Shown in pieces: positions 1 through 11,322 of a stretch of 64,000 nt of DNA. Each line of letters opens with the position of its first letter. The first letter of the stretch is position 1. The notes below the pieces were generated by a model. The model had not been told where the DNA came from. It was given only the letters and a program-made list of their open reading frames with translations, and did not search any database. Both the position numbers and the translations under genes were made by a program. The stretch is from Chromera velia. Its lineage: Eukaryota > Sar > Chromeraceae. The stretch is from the NCBI GenBank assembly GCA_018398765.1, contig JAHBMJ010000830.1, positions 1-64,000 on the forward strand, given 5' to 3'.

Positions 1-528
1 TTCCCTTTCCCCCCCCCCCCCCGTCTGTCCATCCATGTCTGCGAACTCCCTCTGCATGCCCTCTCCCTCCCCCCCTCTCTGTCTCCTCTGCAACGATCGA
101 ATTAAGTGTCTCCTGAACAGCAAGTTACCCCCTTCCACCCCCGTTCGTGCTTCCCCGCTTCTTGCCGAGCAAGCGCGGGAGACCAGCTGGCCCGCACTCA
201 CGGCAGCCCTCCGGCACTTATACAACAACCCATGTGTCCAACAGGAAACTCTCTCCTGCAGGCAGAATTTCATCAAACAACATACATGAATGAAGAGAGC
301 CTGCTACCCGCTGTACGTCTACAAGCAGAGCAAAAGATCTACGCATTGAGAAAACTGACAACGCAGAAACACATGAGGGAAGAAAAGTTAAGAAGCCCCA
401 TCAGTCAAATGTGCGAATCGCCGATGACAACAATTCAAGCTATTATTCAGCCTATTCAAGTAAGTGGCCGAATCTACGGACCGGACCAGCATGGATACTC
501 ACAACCAGATATGCATTGTGCAAGCGAG
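1..528. other. Intergenic stretch at the left edge
   Basis: No gene was recognised. It opens with a run of about twelve C residues and pyrimidine-rich sequence. A 190-codon open frame on the plus strand (106-678) has no recognisable domain and runs over the 3' end of the phosphoesterase gene on the other strand, so I treat it as chance. Confidence 0.5.
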
Positions 529-1680
529 TTACACACAACTGACTTCAGAAGAAACCCTAACCTGTCGGCCGTTCTCGAACAGAATTTCCATCTCAGGAAA
601 CCGGAGAGCCCCCAGACCAGTCCCCAGCTGCCCAGACAAAATTCCCCTCCCTCTCTCTTCATACCGCAGGCCTACTGAGTAGTCAATGCACATCACTCGG
701 TTCGGAAGCAAGGAGAAACTCCCAGAGTGCCCAAACATACTCGGTCCAGTGAGTTGAAGGCGTGCAAGCTCATCAGGAACCTCGGGCAACCGTCTCCAGT
801 AGTGACCGATGACCGTCAGTGGTTTCTGATGAGAACCGTTCGACTCAGGCTTCATGCCGTTTGCCTGTTCGAGTTTCTCCCACCAACAGCACCTCTGCAA
901 GCGCCTCATCTTGCCCCCTCCAAAGTAAACCTCGGGGGCTCGCTCCTCTGTTCCTGACGTTGCTACCTTCACTGGGTTGTGGTTCTGAAACGCCAATTCC
1001 TTCTCAACTGTATCTTCTATCCCCGCCTCTTCTATCTGCCTCTTGAAGTGTGCATACGCCTTCACCGCATCGCCCAATTCCCTCAATTGCTGTACGGACT
1101 CTTCATGCCACTGTGCGTGCACGACCCGGAGGTCAGGTCGCTCGAGTGCCAAAGGAAGGGAGGCCAGAAAGGCCAAACACTCCCTCCGCTCCTCATCACC
1201 TCCGTACATGACCTGACAGGACTTTCTGTCCATCCCCTTGCAGAGCGACTCGGGCTCCCCGAAAAACCACGCGTTCCCGTGCTTGCGCAGATTCAGAAGC
1301 ACATTCAGCTCATGGTTCCCCAGGATACACTGGGCCGTCCCCCGAGACACCAGGTGACGCACCAGACGCACCACTCCCGGTGAGTCGGGCCCTCTGTCCA
1401 CGAGGTCCCCCACAAACACCAGACAGCGCTGGTCGGGGTGCTGCCCGTCTGCATCATACCCCAGACGGTCGAGGAGTTCCAGCAACGCCCCGCACTCCCC
1501 GTGAACGTCTCCGATCAAGTCGACGGGTCCTTCGAAAAGGCGCTGCACCAGCATCTGCGTGCATGCAGTCAGACAAATCAGGGAGCTATTCTGTCGGTCC
1601 AGTATTACATGTACATACAGAGCTTTTTCATATTCAGCCAGTATGGATGTACACATGCCTCCTAGCTTGATCTCGTACAT
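529..1680 (-). CDS. Metallophosphoesterase, bacterial PPP/PrpE-like type
   Basis: Predicted metal-dependent phosphoesterase or phosphatase. The calcineurin-like motifs are all visible in order: GDVHGE, GDLVDRGPDS, GNHELN, then a histidine in VVHAQWH and a late IGHYW and FGHSG. These supply the residues that normally bind two metal ions. The closest match in style is the bacterial single-domain group (PrpE / diadenosine-tetraphosphatase-like) rather than eukaryotic PP1/PP2A. The open frame is uninterrupted, so no intron is needed. The first ATG is at 1680, but the conserved part starts about 45 residues in. A second ATG at 1554 sits directly behind a TGCATGCACGCAG that could be a splice acceptor, so the protein may be 341 rather than 383 residues. 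No signal peptide is evident. Substrate cannot be told from sequence. It diverges from the CDK-like kinase about 1.1 kb away. Confidence 0.85.
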   Translation of the reverse strand: MYEIKLGGMCTSILAEYEKALYVHVILDRQNSSLICLTACTQMLVQRLFEGPVDLIGDVHGECGALLELLDRLGYDADGQHPDQRCLVFVGDLVDRGPDSPGVVRLVRHLVSRGTAQCILGNHELNVLLNLRKHGNAWFFGEPESLCKGMDRKSCQVMYGGDEERRECLAFLASLPLALERPDLRVVHAQWHEESVQQLRELGDAVKAYAHFKRQIEEAGIEDTVEKELAFQNHNPVKVATSGTEERAPEVYFGGGKMRRLQRCCWWEKLEQANGMKPESNGSHQKPLTVIGHYWRRLPEVPDELARLQLTGPSMFGHSGSFSLLPNRVMCIDYSVGLRYEERGRGILSGQLGTGLGALRFPEMEILFENGRQVRVSSEVSCV

Positions 1681-2824
1681 GCACCGGCCCCTTGGTTGGG
1701 CCGTGAAAGCTCATGCAGCACCCCACCAGAAATTGCAATGCAGGCTGATCGCAATTTAATGCGCCTCGCAATTCTCTTCCGACAGAAAGTCCCTGATACA
1801 AAGTGGGCGCTACACAGTGCAGGCTATGCTTGTACATATGTAAACAGAAGGCTTAATTCTTTCGGAGTGAAATGCCAGTGCAGCCTTGGAAGCGCACCTG
1901 ATCGAAAGAGCACCCAGGGGGCCAACAGACAATTCCTTCAAATGGAAACTTGCGCGTCGGGTATCCCTTGCGCGTTGGGCTTTCTCGTGATATGGATAAG
2001 GGCAGAACTCGCAACGAGAACGGAACTTTGACAGGCGTCACGACAAATCAGACTGTCTCTTTGATTTGGTGCACATGCCTAGCGACGTCTTTGAAGAGCC
2101 GGCAGTAAGTCAAGCTCATGATACAGTATCAAGCTGCATGGCTCCATTTCATTGTCAGAATCGTCTAGGTTTCGAATTGCGTGCCACTTTTCTCTTTTCC
2201 TTTTACATATAGAGCGAAACTTGTAGCTGAGATTCAGGCTGAGAATCCTTGTCAGATCAAGGTCAGACAAACGTCGAGTGGGACCCCGCGGATGCATGAC
2301 CCCGCGGCATGCTGCACGCGGACCGCGCGCGTGCATGCAGGGGCGGACCCATGGCGGACCTGCGCGGGCCGCGCGGGCCCCGGCCGTCTATATGCAGTGC
2401 AGCTCACTGAGATCATGCCTATATACCACACAAAAATCTGAGACGTCCAGACTGGTCGACAGTTTCGCATTGAATATATAGTAAGAACCTGTAACTAGCT
2501 GCCTGTTCAGACATGTTCAGACTGCGAGTTGACTCCCTGATTAATTGCCAGTCTTGATTGAATTGGACACACTTCAGAACATGCATTTTCAGGCCATGCA
2601 GATGGAATTGAAGGGAGCCGCACAGGAATGAATGCACACGCGTACGTATGTATGTGTTGGAAAAGCATTCCCTGATTTCTGAGCTGTCTGCCTCCAAATT
2701 GAGAAAAGGTGAGAGGTTTCCGGATCGATTCTTTGATAGTCTCGCAGCCGTTTTCTCCGCTCATTTTTCCTCTTAGAGGGAGTGCAGTTCTTCTTTTGTT
2801 CTCTGGGTGCGTCTTTTCGACACG
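1681..2824. other. Divergent intergenic region, candidate two-way promoter
   Basis: Lies between the phosphoesterase (minus) and the CDK-like kinase (plus). It holds a strikingly GC-rich patch at about 2280-2395 made of short overlapping CGCGG, GCGCG and GGCCGCGCGGGCC palindromes, with one exact TGCATGCA at 2332-2339. No coding sequence was recognised. Confidence 0.5.
2332..2339. promoter_or_regulatory. TGCATGCA palindrome, divergent promoter 1
   Basis: Exact TGCATGCA within the GC-rich patch between two divergent genes. GCATGC-type sites are known targets of ApiAP2 factors in apicomplexan parasites; use here is inference. Confidence 0.35.
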
Positions 2825-3940
2825 ATGGCGGTGCGTGGGGTAGGGGAAGATCGCTACGTGATTGTGCAGGCCGAGAAGGGCAAGGGTGCGTACGGCACAG
2901 TTGACATGGCCAAGGACAAAGAAACGAATTTGATGGTGGCCATTAAGCGCCAAAGCCAGTGTCTCCTCGAAAGACCTGAAGGCCAAAAGGCCCCGAAAGC
3001 CATGGGCGTAGGCCTCCCCGTGTCTGTGATTCGAGAGATTCAGATCATGGGTCAAGTCCGCCATCCGAATGTGATGGGAATTAAAGATGTGTACGTGCGC
3101 GATGGGAAAATCTGCACGGTGATGCCGTTTTGCGACTACAACTTGACGGATTTTCTCTCAGAGCATGCAGCGACCCTTGATCAGCCTCAAGTGAAGTGTC
3201 TGATGAAGCAGATGCTCTCTGGTCTGAAGGTTCTGCACGAATGGTATGTGCTTCATAGAGACCTAAAACCAGAAAATGTGCTCTTGACAAATCACGTGAT
3301 TTTGAAGCTTGCCGACTTTGGTTTGGCGAGAGAATTCGCAGACGACGACAAAGAGCCGATGACCCCCACAGTCATGACCGCCTGGTGGCGTCCCCCCGAG
3401 CTTTGCTACGATGCGAGGTTCTACGGTTTTGCTTCTGACATGTGGAGCATCGGGGGTATTTTGGCCGAGATTCTGAGTGCGGGAAATCCGCTCTTCTCGA
3501 CAATGCTGAGCGTGCGCGAGCGCGAGAATGAGCATGTGTTGGGGCAGATTTTCGAAATCCGAGGTACCCCTGTAGAGCACCCTAAAATGAAAAAAGTTCT
3601 TTCCGATTCATCGAAAACTGAAAAGCAGATTGACGCAGAGATGGAGGATTTGAAGGATTTGACTGAAAGCGAGAAAACGACTGCGTGGCCCGGTCACACG
3701 TTGTTGCCGAAATACATTCAGTATGGTCCTCTGAGGGCGCAGAAGGAGTTGAGAGAAATTCCCGGGCTCCAGACTGCTGACACGAAAGCACTAGAGCTCC
3801 TTGACTGGATCCTCCAGATAGACCCAAACAAACGCCAAACCGCGGAAGAGGCCCTCGGGCATCAGTGGTTTTGGGACTTTCCTCTCCCTTGTGCTCCGGC
3901 AAATTTGCCCAAGAAAAGGGAAAAGACCCGTCTCCTCTGA
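2825..3940 (+). CDS. CDK-like (CMGC) serine/threonine protein kinase
   Basis: Intronless gene for a 371-residue kinase. All catalytic motifs are present: glycine loop GKGAYGTV, lysine in VAIKR, a C-helix SVIREIQIM in the place of the cyclin-binding PSTAIRE helix, HRDLKPEN, DFG, and the activation loop TPTVMTAWWRPPEL. The last aligns with TxxVVTLWYRAPE of CDKs, keeping the threonine phosphorylated by CAK, although APE is PPE. The lower lobe has FASDMWSIGGILAEIL and the terminal DPNKRQTAEEALGHQWF. It has a modest insert after the GQIFEIRGTP segment (about 30 residues of charged helix). The exact CDK subfamily (cell-cycle or transcriptional) is not clear. The ATG at 2825 is chosen because it begins MAVRGVGEDRYVIV, just before the glycine loop; the frame is open slightly upstream but without ATG. 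Confidence 0.88.
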   Translation: MAVRGVGEDRYVIVQAEKGKGAYGTVDMAKDKETNLMVAIKRQSQCLLERPEGQKAPKAMGVGLPVSVIREIQIMGQVRHPNVMGIKDVYVRDGKICTVMPFCDYNLTDFLSEHAATLDQPQVKCLMKQMLSGLKVLHEWYVLHRDLKPENVLLTNHVILKLADFGLAREFADDDKEPMTPTVMTAWWRPPELCYDARFYGFASDMWSIGGILAEILSAGNPLFSTMLSVRERENEHVLGQIFEIRGTPVEHPKMKKVLSDSSKTEKQIDAEMEDLKDLTESEKTTAWPGHTLLPKYIQYGPLRAQKELREIPGLQTADTKALELLDWILQIDPNKRQTAEEALGHQWFWDFPLPCAPANLPKKREKTRLL

Positions 3941-4107
3941 TAGAGAGAGAGAGAGTGAGTCAGCCGGTCTGTCCGTTTGTTGTTTGCAAACAGAAATGAA
4001 GAAAAAAGGGGGGAAAGAAGGATGCAGCGTGTTTGTGTATCTGTCTCCAGGTTTGTTGGTTTTGCTGTGGATCGTTTGCCTGCCTTCAGCATATCGAATC
4101 TGGAAGT

Positions 4108-4138
<31 letters not shown>

Positions 4139-4201
4139 CTCTCTCTCTCTCTCTGTTTCTCTCTCTCTGTTGCTCTCTCTCTCTCTCTGTTTCTCTCTCT
4201 C

Positions 4202-4248
<47 letters not shown>

Positions 4249-4261
4249 CTCTCTCTCTGTT

Positions 4262-4298
<37 letters not shown>

Positions 4299-4307
4299 CT
4301 CTCTCTC

Positions 4308-4364
<57 letters not shown>

Positions 4365-4445
4365 NTCTCTCTCTCTGTTTCTCTCTCTCTGTTTCTCTCT
4401 CTCTGTTTCTCTCTCTCTGTTTCTCTCTCTCTGTTTCTCTCTCTC

Positions 4446-4482
<37 letters not shown>

Positions 4483-4566
4483 GTGCGTGTGCGTGTGTCG
4501 GTCTCTGTCTCTTTCTCTCTCTTTCTCGTTCTTTTCTTCCTCCCTTCCTCTCTCCCTCTCTCTCTT

Positions 4567-4606
<40 letters not shown>

Positions 4607-6758
4607 GTCCGTTCTTCCTTCTCTCTCGATCGTTTCTCTCGCCTTTGTGGGACAATGGCCACCCGGCGATTTCACATGATCAGATGAATGAAATTTTATT
4701 GAAGGAAGAAGTCCCGAGATTCCCGTGAGCCAGTCAGTCGTCTTGCGGGCTCCCTTCCACAGTTTGCGGTTGTCTGTCATTTCCCGTGGTCGCTCGTGAT
4801 ATCTGCACGAGAAAGCGCATGTACCTTTTGTTTTCCTCATCAGTTTTGCTTCCCTTTCTTCATCTCTGCAGGTGGGTCCGCCCTCTTCCTCTGCGTCTTC
4901 GACCTTCTCGTGGCTTGACAAAGTCTGCAGCCATGGGGCGAGGGAGAGCCTCTTGCTTCGCTTCGTGTCTGAAGAGAGGGAGGCGCCTCATACAGAGTGA
5001 GGGGAAGGATCGAGAGAGGACAGACAGACGCCGGAAGGGCGCCGAGGAGATTTGAGGACGAGGGGATGGAAGTGAGGCAGGAAGGTGACGAGGAAGACAG
5101 ACAGGAACTGAAGGAAGAACGTTCGGGGAGGGAGGGGGTTTTGGTATTTGGGGATCGATTGGGGTAGACAGGCAGACAGATGCACAGGGGTGCGTCTGAT
5201 GAATGATGCAATGCATGTCGGCGGGAAATAATGAAGGAATGAAGGAAGCAGGGCAGAGGTCGATCGTGCAGGGAACGGAGGAAGTCAACTTACTGTGGAG
5301 GCGTCAAGGCGGGAGCTCGGAATTTCTATCTGAATGCACCTGATCTTGCTATGTGTACTGTAAAAGGGGAAGAGAGAGGCAGCTTTGGACTTTCTCTGGC
5401 TCTTTATTTGTATGCCTTTTCTCTCTTCTTTTTTTTTGCGTTCATCGGATCGAGCTTGATATGTGCCTTCAACATGTAGAGGGGAGGGGGGAACTGCTTC
5501 AAATACCAGATCAGTTGGCACTCTCCTCCCTTCTCTTTTCCTTTTCCTATCTCTTTCCCCCTCACGTTTTCTCTCCTCTTCCCTTCTCTTTCTCTTTCAG
5601 TGTCCACTTATTTAATAATTGGCTTTCGCTCGGACGTGCAACTGTGCACTGATGCTGAGGGGCCTTGGACTCGCCGATGTGGATCATTGGAGATTCAATG
5701 GAGAAAGAACTCCGAGCCAGGAGGCCTTCTGAAAACTGCGTGCCAAGCTGCATGACACGACATTGAATAATATACTACATACAAAGTATTCTGAACGTTC
5801 CACTAGCCGTATAGCTCTCTAGATAGCTCTGAATTTGATTTTATTTGTTTAAATTAGTTATCACTCAATCAACTACATTCATTGGTTGCGATCAATTCTT
5901 GAATTCTTAATTTTTTAAAGTCTTTTAAAATTCTGCATTTTTTTGTTTGAGTTGGCTTTTCCATTTCTGAAATCCTTTTCTTTATAAGGCCAGAGTGATC
6001 TTTTTCTCTCACTTAGTCTCTCACCCTAACTCTCACCCTTCACTAGGACCATTCAACTTCAAAATCTTCATTAAAGTTCATTTTTTACTACACTATTTTA
6101 TGTAAAGTATAAATATTGTTCTATATTTAGTAATAATATACTCTGCTGCGTTTAGGTCTGCATCTACATACGTGCACGTCGGCAATACGTCGGTGTCACT
6201 GTCTGCATCATTGCAGAGTCAATTATTGTTCAAACCTTGCAATTAAGTCTAGCTGCAAGTTTGAGTTATGTAGATAAGTGATTTAAAGCAATTCAAAGTC
6301 ATTTAGAATGATGAAATTAAAGTAACTTAGAAAGCTAAATTACTTATTTTGGTTAAATTAACCTAAGATCAAACTTTGAAGGCTAGCTTTGGAGGTCGAT
6401 TTCTTGTGAACTATAAAGAGTTAGCTAGAGAGTTCAAAGTTAGACGTTCAAACTAACAGTGCTTATAAGTCTATATGATTGCTTTCAGTGGTTCTTCTCT
6501 TTTGCGTGTTTCACAATATCGTAAACTGCAACGCCCGTTCTGCAAACAACAGTTGACGAGTCGACGCACAAAAGGTTTGAACGAAGAGAAAAGGCAAGCG
6601 CAGATTGCAAGTGGAGACAGCAAGAAGCAGAGAGACCGACTGGCAGAGCAAGGCAAGGAACACCAAGAGGGGGGGGTGGAATGACGGAGAGAGAAACTGG
6701 CAGACACTTTGAGTCCTTTCACCTTAAAAATCCGCTGCCGCTGCTTCTCTGCCCACTT
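3941..6758. other. Convergent intergenic region with microsatellite and AT-rich island
   Basis: Between the ends of the CDK-like kinase and the transporter. It contains the long TC microsatellite (listed separately), then mixed sequence at 4660-5750 without a recognisable gene, and an AT-rich island at about 5760-6480 with no coding signal. Long open frames on both strands at 3900-4700 are translations of the repeat and are not genes. Confidence 0.6.
4108..4620 (+). repeat. Long interrupted (TC)n microsatellite, about 500 bp
   Basis: Nearly pure CT dinucleotides broken at intervals by GTTTCTCTCTCTCT units, a higher-order repeat on top of the dinucleotide. A short non-repeat patch with GTGCGTGTGCGTGTGTCGG lies at about 4480-4500. 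The single N at 4364-4365 sits inside it, so its true length is uncertain. Confidence 0.95.
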
Positions 6759-6906
6759 TTATGTGGTGACTGCGGGTTGGAATTTTCCTTTTTCATCCCT
6801 GTCATAAATGAGGCTAGCAACAGGGAAACGTCGAAAGAGATTTTCCCAACACGTGGCAAGCGTGCAAGAGGACACACATTCACACGCACGCACGCACGCA
6901 CAGACG

Positions 6907-6945
<39 letters not shown>

Positions 6946-7380
6946 CCAGACACAGAGACAAACAACCAGACAGACTCCCCGCACGCACTCACCCAAGGAT
7001 CCCGGCCACAGCGCCAAAGCAAATCAGGGCGACGGCCTTCAGTTTCCTCGGGTGTTTGTACGGGCCTGGCAGAAGTTTCACGAACAGGTACTGCAGGCAC
7101 AAACAAATGGGGGAAAAGAGAAGAGAAGAGAAGAGAAGGGAAGAGAAGGAACGAGGGAATCAGAACGAGGTAGGTACAGTACACGTTCCTCTCCGAATTG
7201 AGAAAGAATGAAATGCCCCTCTGATTGCACCAACTGATTGCCTGCCTGCACGAGTGTCTGCCTGATTTGTGTCCTCATTCAATTCATGCTCTGCTTGCCT
7301 CTTCCCTTTTCAGCGTGTTGTGCAGATGGTACTGGAGAGAGAAAGAAAGAAAGAAGTCCCGTTTAGAGAACCGGAAAGGG

Positions 7381-7420
<40 letters not shown>

Positions 7421-7683
7421 GGGGAGGGGAGACCAGATCGAGTAATCTTTCCAAAAAGAAAGAGGGGCAAGGATCAGAAAAACACTAGGAAAAGGAGGGA
7501 GTAATAAGCCAAAAACTCTCTAGGCCTCCCGACTGACCCCAGGAACGACAAACGAGACCGTCGCCCCGGCTGATGCCCCCACCAGTTCGAAGACGATTGA
7601 AATAGAGGGAACGCAGATGGCGCACAGAAGAGAAAACAGAACCTGCAGGCAGGCAGGCAGGCAGCACAAAATTGGCCTCTCTG

Positions 7684-7722
<39 letters not shown>

Positions 7723-8190
7723 GGCCTCCTCTCCACTTCAGAGAAGCAAAACCCGGACGGAATTGTCAACCGTCGAAACAAAAGGAGAGAGTGAGAGAGA
7801 TAGAGTGGAATGGGAGAGACTGACAGTCACAACGGCGATTGTCACCGACAGGCTGCGAGAAGGTGGCGCTTGGGGCCTCCACATTGCGATAATCATTTCC
7901 TGCATCCAAATTCGTTCACTCACTCACTCACTCACTCACTCATTGCCGGTGTGCACGGCCACAGAGAACGCGGGAGGGGAAGAGCGTTCGTTGTTGTGAT
8001 TCCCTTTCACCAAGCGACTCTCACACGAAAGGACCGATAGAAGGATCGAAGCAACGAGACCCCGGGTTCGATAGAGGGCGAAAGACAGGCAGAGGCGCGT
8101 TTGGACAGAAATACGTGCAGGCACACAGACGGACAGGTAGCCAGGACCTTCACAGCGGGGAAGCTGATCCCATGCAGACAGGACGACCAT

Positions 8191-8221
<31 letters not shown>

Positions 8222-11200
8222 CTGGAGTGAATGAATTCTTCTTCTTCGTTCCTTCTTTTTGCTGACTGACAAACAAACAAACAGAAAAATAGAGAGAGAG
8301 ACTGACCGAAGCAAATCGGACAGGAAATATACACATGGGGTAAGCGAAGGTGACAGAGAACGCCATTCCTCCGAACGCAATCATCAGAAGGGGGCTGCGG
8401 GCAGGCAGGCAGGTAGAAGGCAGTCTGGTTAGCCGATGAATAATTCATGAATGTGTGTTCATTTGTGCCTTCACACCAGTTCTTCGCCCGCAAGAGAGAA
8501 CGGAAGAAAAGTTCTGGATGCTTCCGATCGATTGAGCCTCACTTGATCAAAGCAAAAACAGAATGCCGCTCAACTTTTTGTAGTACCCAGTCTGAAGAGA
8601 CGAGAGAGCACTGGTGCTCTTGCTCTTTTCTTCCTCCTGACTGGTTCCGCTTTTTCCATCCGTCTGTCACTCACGAAGAAGCCAACAAGTGTAATACTCA
8701 AACACTCATACACACAAATCCACAAGCAGACAATCGTGTATGGCTTCTGTCTGTCTGACCTTTCCGCAAGCACTCTGGAGTAGTTCGAGAGGATGTTCGC
8801 CTCTGTCTCGTCCCCGAAAGTCAGAAAACCGCAGATGCCCATCACCACATAAGTCACAAAACACAACAAACACGCACGGGAGGCAACCTGCAATTAGACA
8901 ACCACGATTTATTTCTCTGAGTCTCGATCCTACCATCAAATTTACGCCCACAAGAAAACAAGTCTGTACAACATTATACTGTGTGCAGGCACTTCTCTCG
9001 TCCTTTACTCTCCTCTGTCACTTTTACGCAACTCCCCTACTTTCTCGCGCACCTTGAGCATCCTTCTTGCATTCCTCTTTTCCAGTTCACAGTAGATAGA
9101 GGGCACGTTTGTCTGGCACGTGTACGCGAAGGTGACGAGAGAAATGCCCCTCACGACCCCACTCAACTGGAGGGGAAAGAGGCCGTCGGCAAAACTCATT
9201 CGCCGTCTTCCCGTGTGCTCTGCGATCGCGCTGTGTGGAAGCCGAAGAACGAAATACTCCACCACAACCACAAACGCAAGGAACGCGATGGCAGCCACGC
9301 CTGCACGGGGGGGGGTGAAAAGAAACGCAAAAAAGTGTACCGTTCCCTCCTTTCCTTCCTTCATGATCCCCCCAGGCCTTTGAGAAGAGGTCGGCAGATC
9401 GACTGAAGATCAACCAGTAATCTCACTTTCCGCTGTAGGCAGACGGAGAACAATCGAAGACAGTCCATGGAACAAATCAAAACAGTACCCACCCTTTCTT
9501 CATTCACTGCTCCCTCACCGACTGACCCAAGAAGCAAGTGAACCGAAGTTCCCCCACTTTTTCTGTAATGGACAGGGGGAGCAGCACTGCGACTGTCACC
9601 ACAGTCAGCAGCAGTTCCTTCTCGAAAGGCTCAAACGCAGACGCCCAGGCAGGCAGAGGGATATGCAAAGAGTGATGCCCCCCCTGTCCAAACGCAGCTG
9701 CCAAGATCGCCTGTGCCATCTCACCCACTGTTATCAAATAGCCCACAGCCGTGCTGCACAGATGCGAGGAAGACAAATGGAGAGAAAGAAAAAATGCTAA
9801 AGCAAATGAAGAAAAAAAAGGCTTTTGCGTTCCGAACGGAATTCTCTTGAACAGGAGAAAAAGCAAAAAAGGAAAGAAATCAACCAACCCCACTATATCG
9901 CATCTCTCGGACATTCTAGACTGTCCCATTGAATCCGCATCAACTTTGCACTCTTTCACAAAAGGAACAGAGCTCAGAGAGTGGGAGACATGACTCTGTA
10001 TCACTCCCTCCATCCACACCATCTGTCTATCAGACATTGCAGAAGCGAGAAAGGGAACCGCTTCATGAGATCGCATAGCAACCAGACACACTCAAACAGA
10101 CAGACAGAGCAGTTGACCGACCCGAAGCAGAAGAGGATAATACAGAAGACCACAAGACCCCCCAAAGGCCTCCCCCCCGCCTTCACTGCTAGTTCCTCGA
10201 ACGTTTTCAATTCGGTAAAGTTCATCGTGTGGATAATCAACGCAATCGACACCGTCGAAATCAAAGCCGCCACCGCCAGCACCACCAACCCCACCAACAG
10301 GCCCATCTGACGCATCGCAAAAGGAATCGTCAACGCCCCTGCCCCCAACGTCGCAGCAGTCAGATTAAATACAGAGGACCTCATGGAGCCGGCCCCAAAC
10401 ATCGATTTTCTCCTCGTCTGTCCACGTGTTTGACCCCCCACTCCTTCACCCTCTCCCTCCGCCTGTACACAACTAGTAGTAGACACATGAACAAAAGGGT
10501 TTTCCCCCTCCGCCCCCCCACCATAAGGAGTCAACGCCCCTCCTCCTCTTCCCCCTGCCGCAGAGTCTGCCCCCCCCTGCCGTCCGCCCACAAACGAATC
10601 ATGTGCAGACGGCACAAGATGACCGGAGGGCGACGACTGACCCACCGACGTTCCACCAAAAATGTCCCCCTCAGCAGTAAACCTCCTCACCCCCCGTTGG
10701 AACAGCGGTGTCTTGGGAGGAATAAATCGATCCACTACCCTGTCTCTGTCTCCCAAGGGCTCTGAATTATTTAACAGAGGCGAACTTCCTCGCCGAGCTA
10801 AAGTGGACGCGTGGGGGGTCCTGTGCCCCCCCGACCGGGCTGCCGCCCCTCTGAGAGGGGGACTCGAGGGCCCACTCCCCCCCCCGGGCCCCGGCTGCAC
10901 AAGGGAAGGGGACCCCTGCAGGTCTGTATCAGAGTGGGCCCTCAAGACACTAACCTCAAAGTCCCCCCCCTCTCTCCCCTCCCCCCCCGCAAGTCGAGGC
11001 AGACTCGGTCCTTCAGGCAACGGGAAGGGCGTAACGGTTCCCGACGCGCACACAGGCGAGAAGGCCCCCCCCCCTCCCCCTTGTGGTCCTGCTTGAGGTG
11101 ACCTCGGTGCCGTCTCTGTCAGCGCGTCTGCCCCCACACCGCCCCAGTTCGATCCCGCCACTGACGCACGCGTGTTGCCGACCGACCAGTTGCCCCCACC

Positions 11201-11290
11201 GCGAAAGAGAGGCATCTGCACAGAGAACGAAGAGAAACATGAGGAGGAGTGTTATTGTGCTATACTGATCGACCGTCCAACCACAGCCGA

Positions 11291-11322
<32 letters not shown>

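Noticed and set aside
106-678. 190-codon open frame at the left edge
   Set aside because: No domain, and it overlaps the 3' end of the phosphoesterase gene on the other strand.
3791-4921. Very long open frames on both strands across the TC repeat (up to 376 codons)
   Set aside because: They are translations of a dinucleotide repeat (Ser-Leu or Arg-Glu runs), open in several frames at once.
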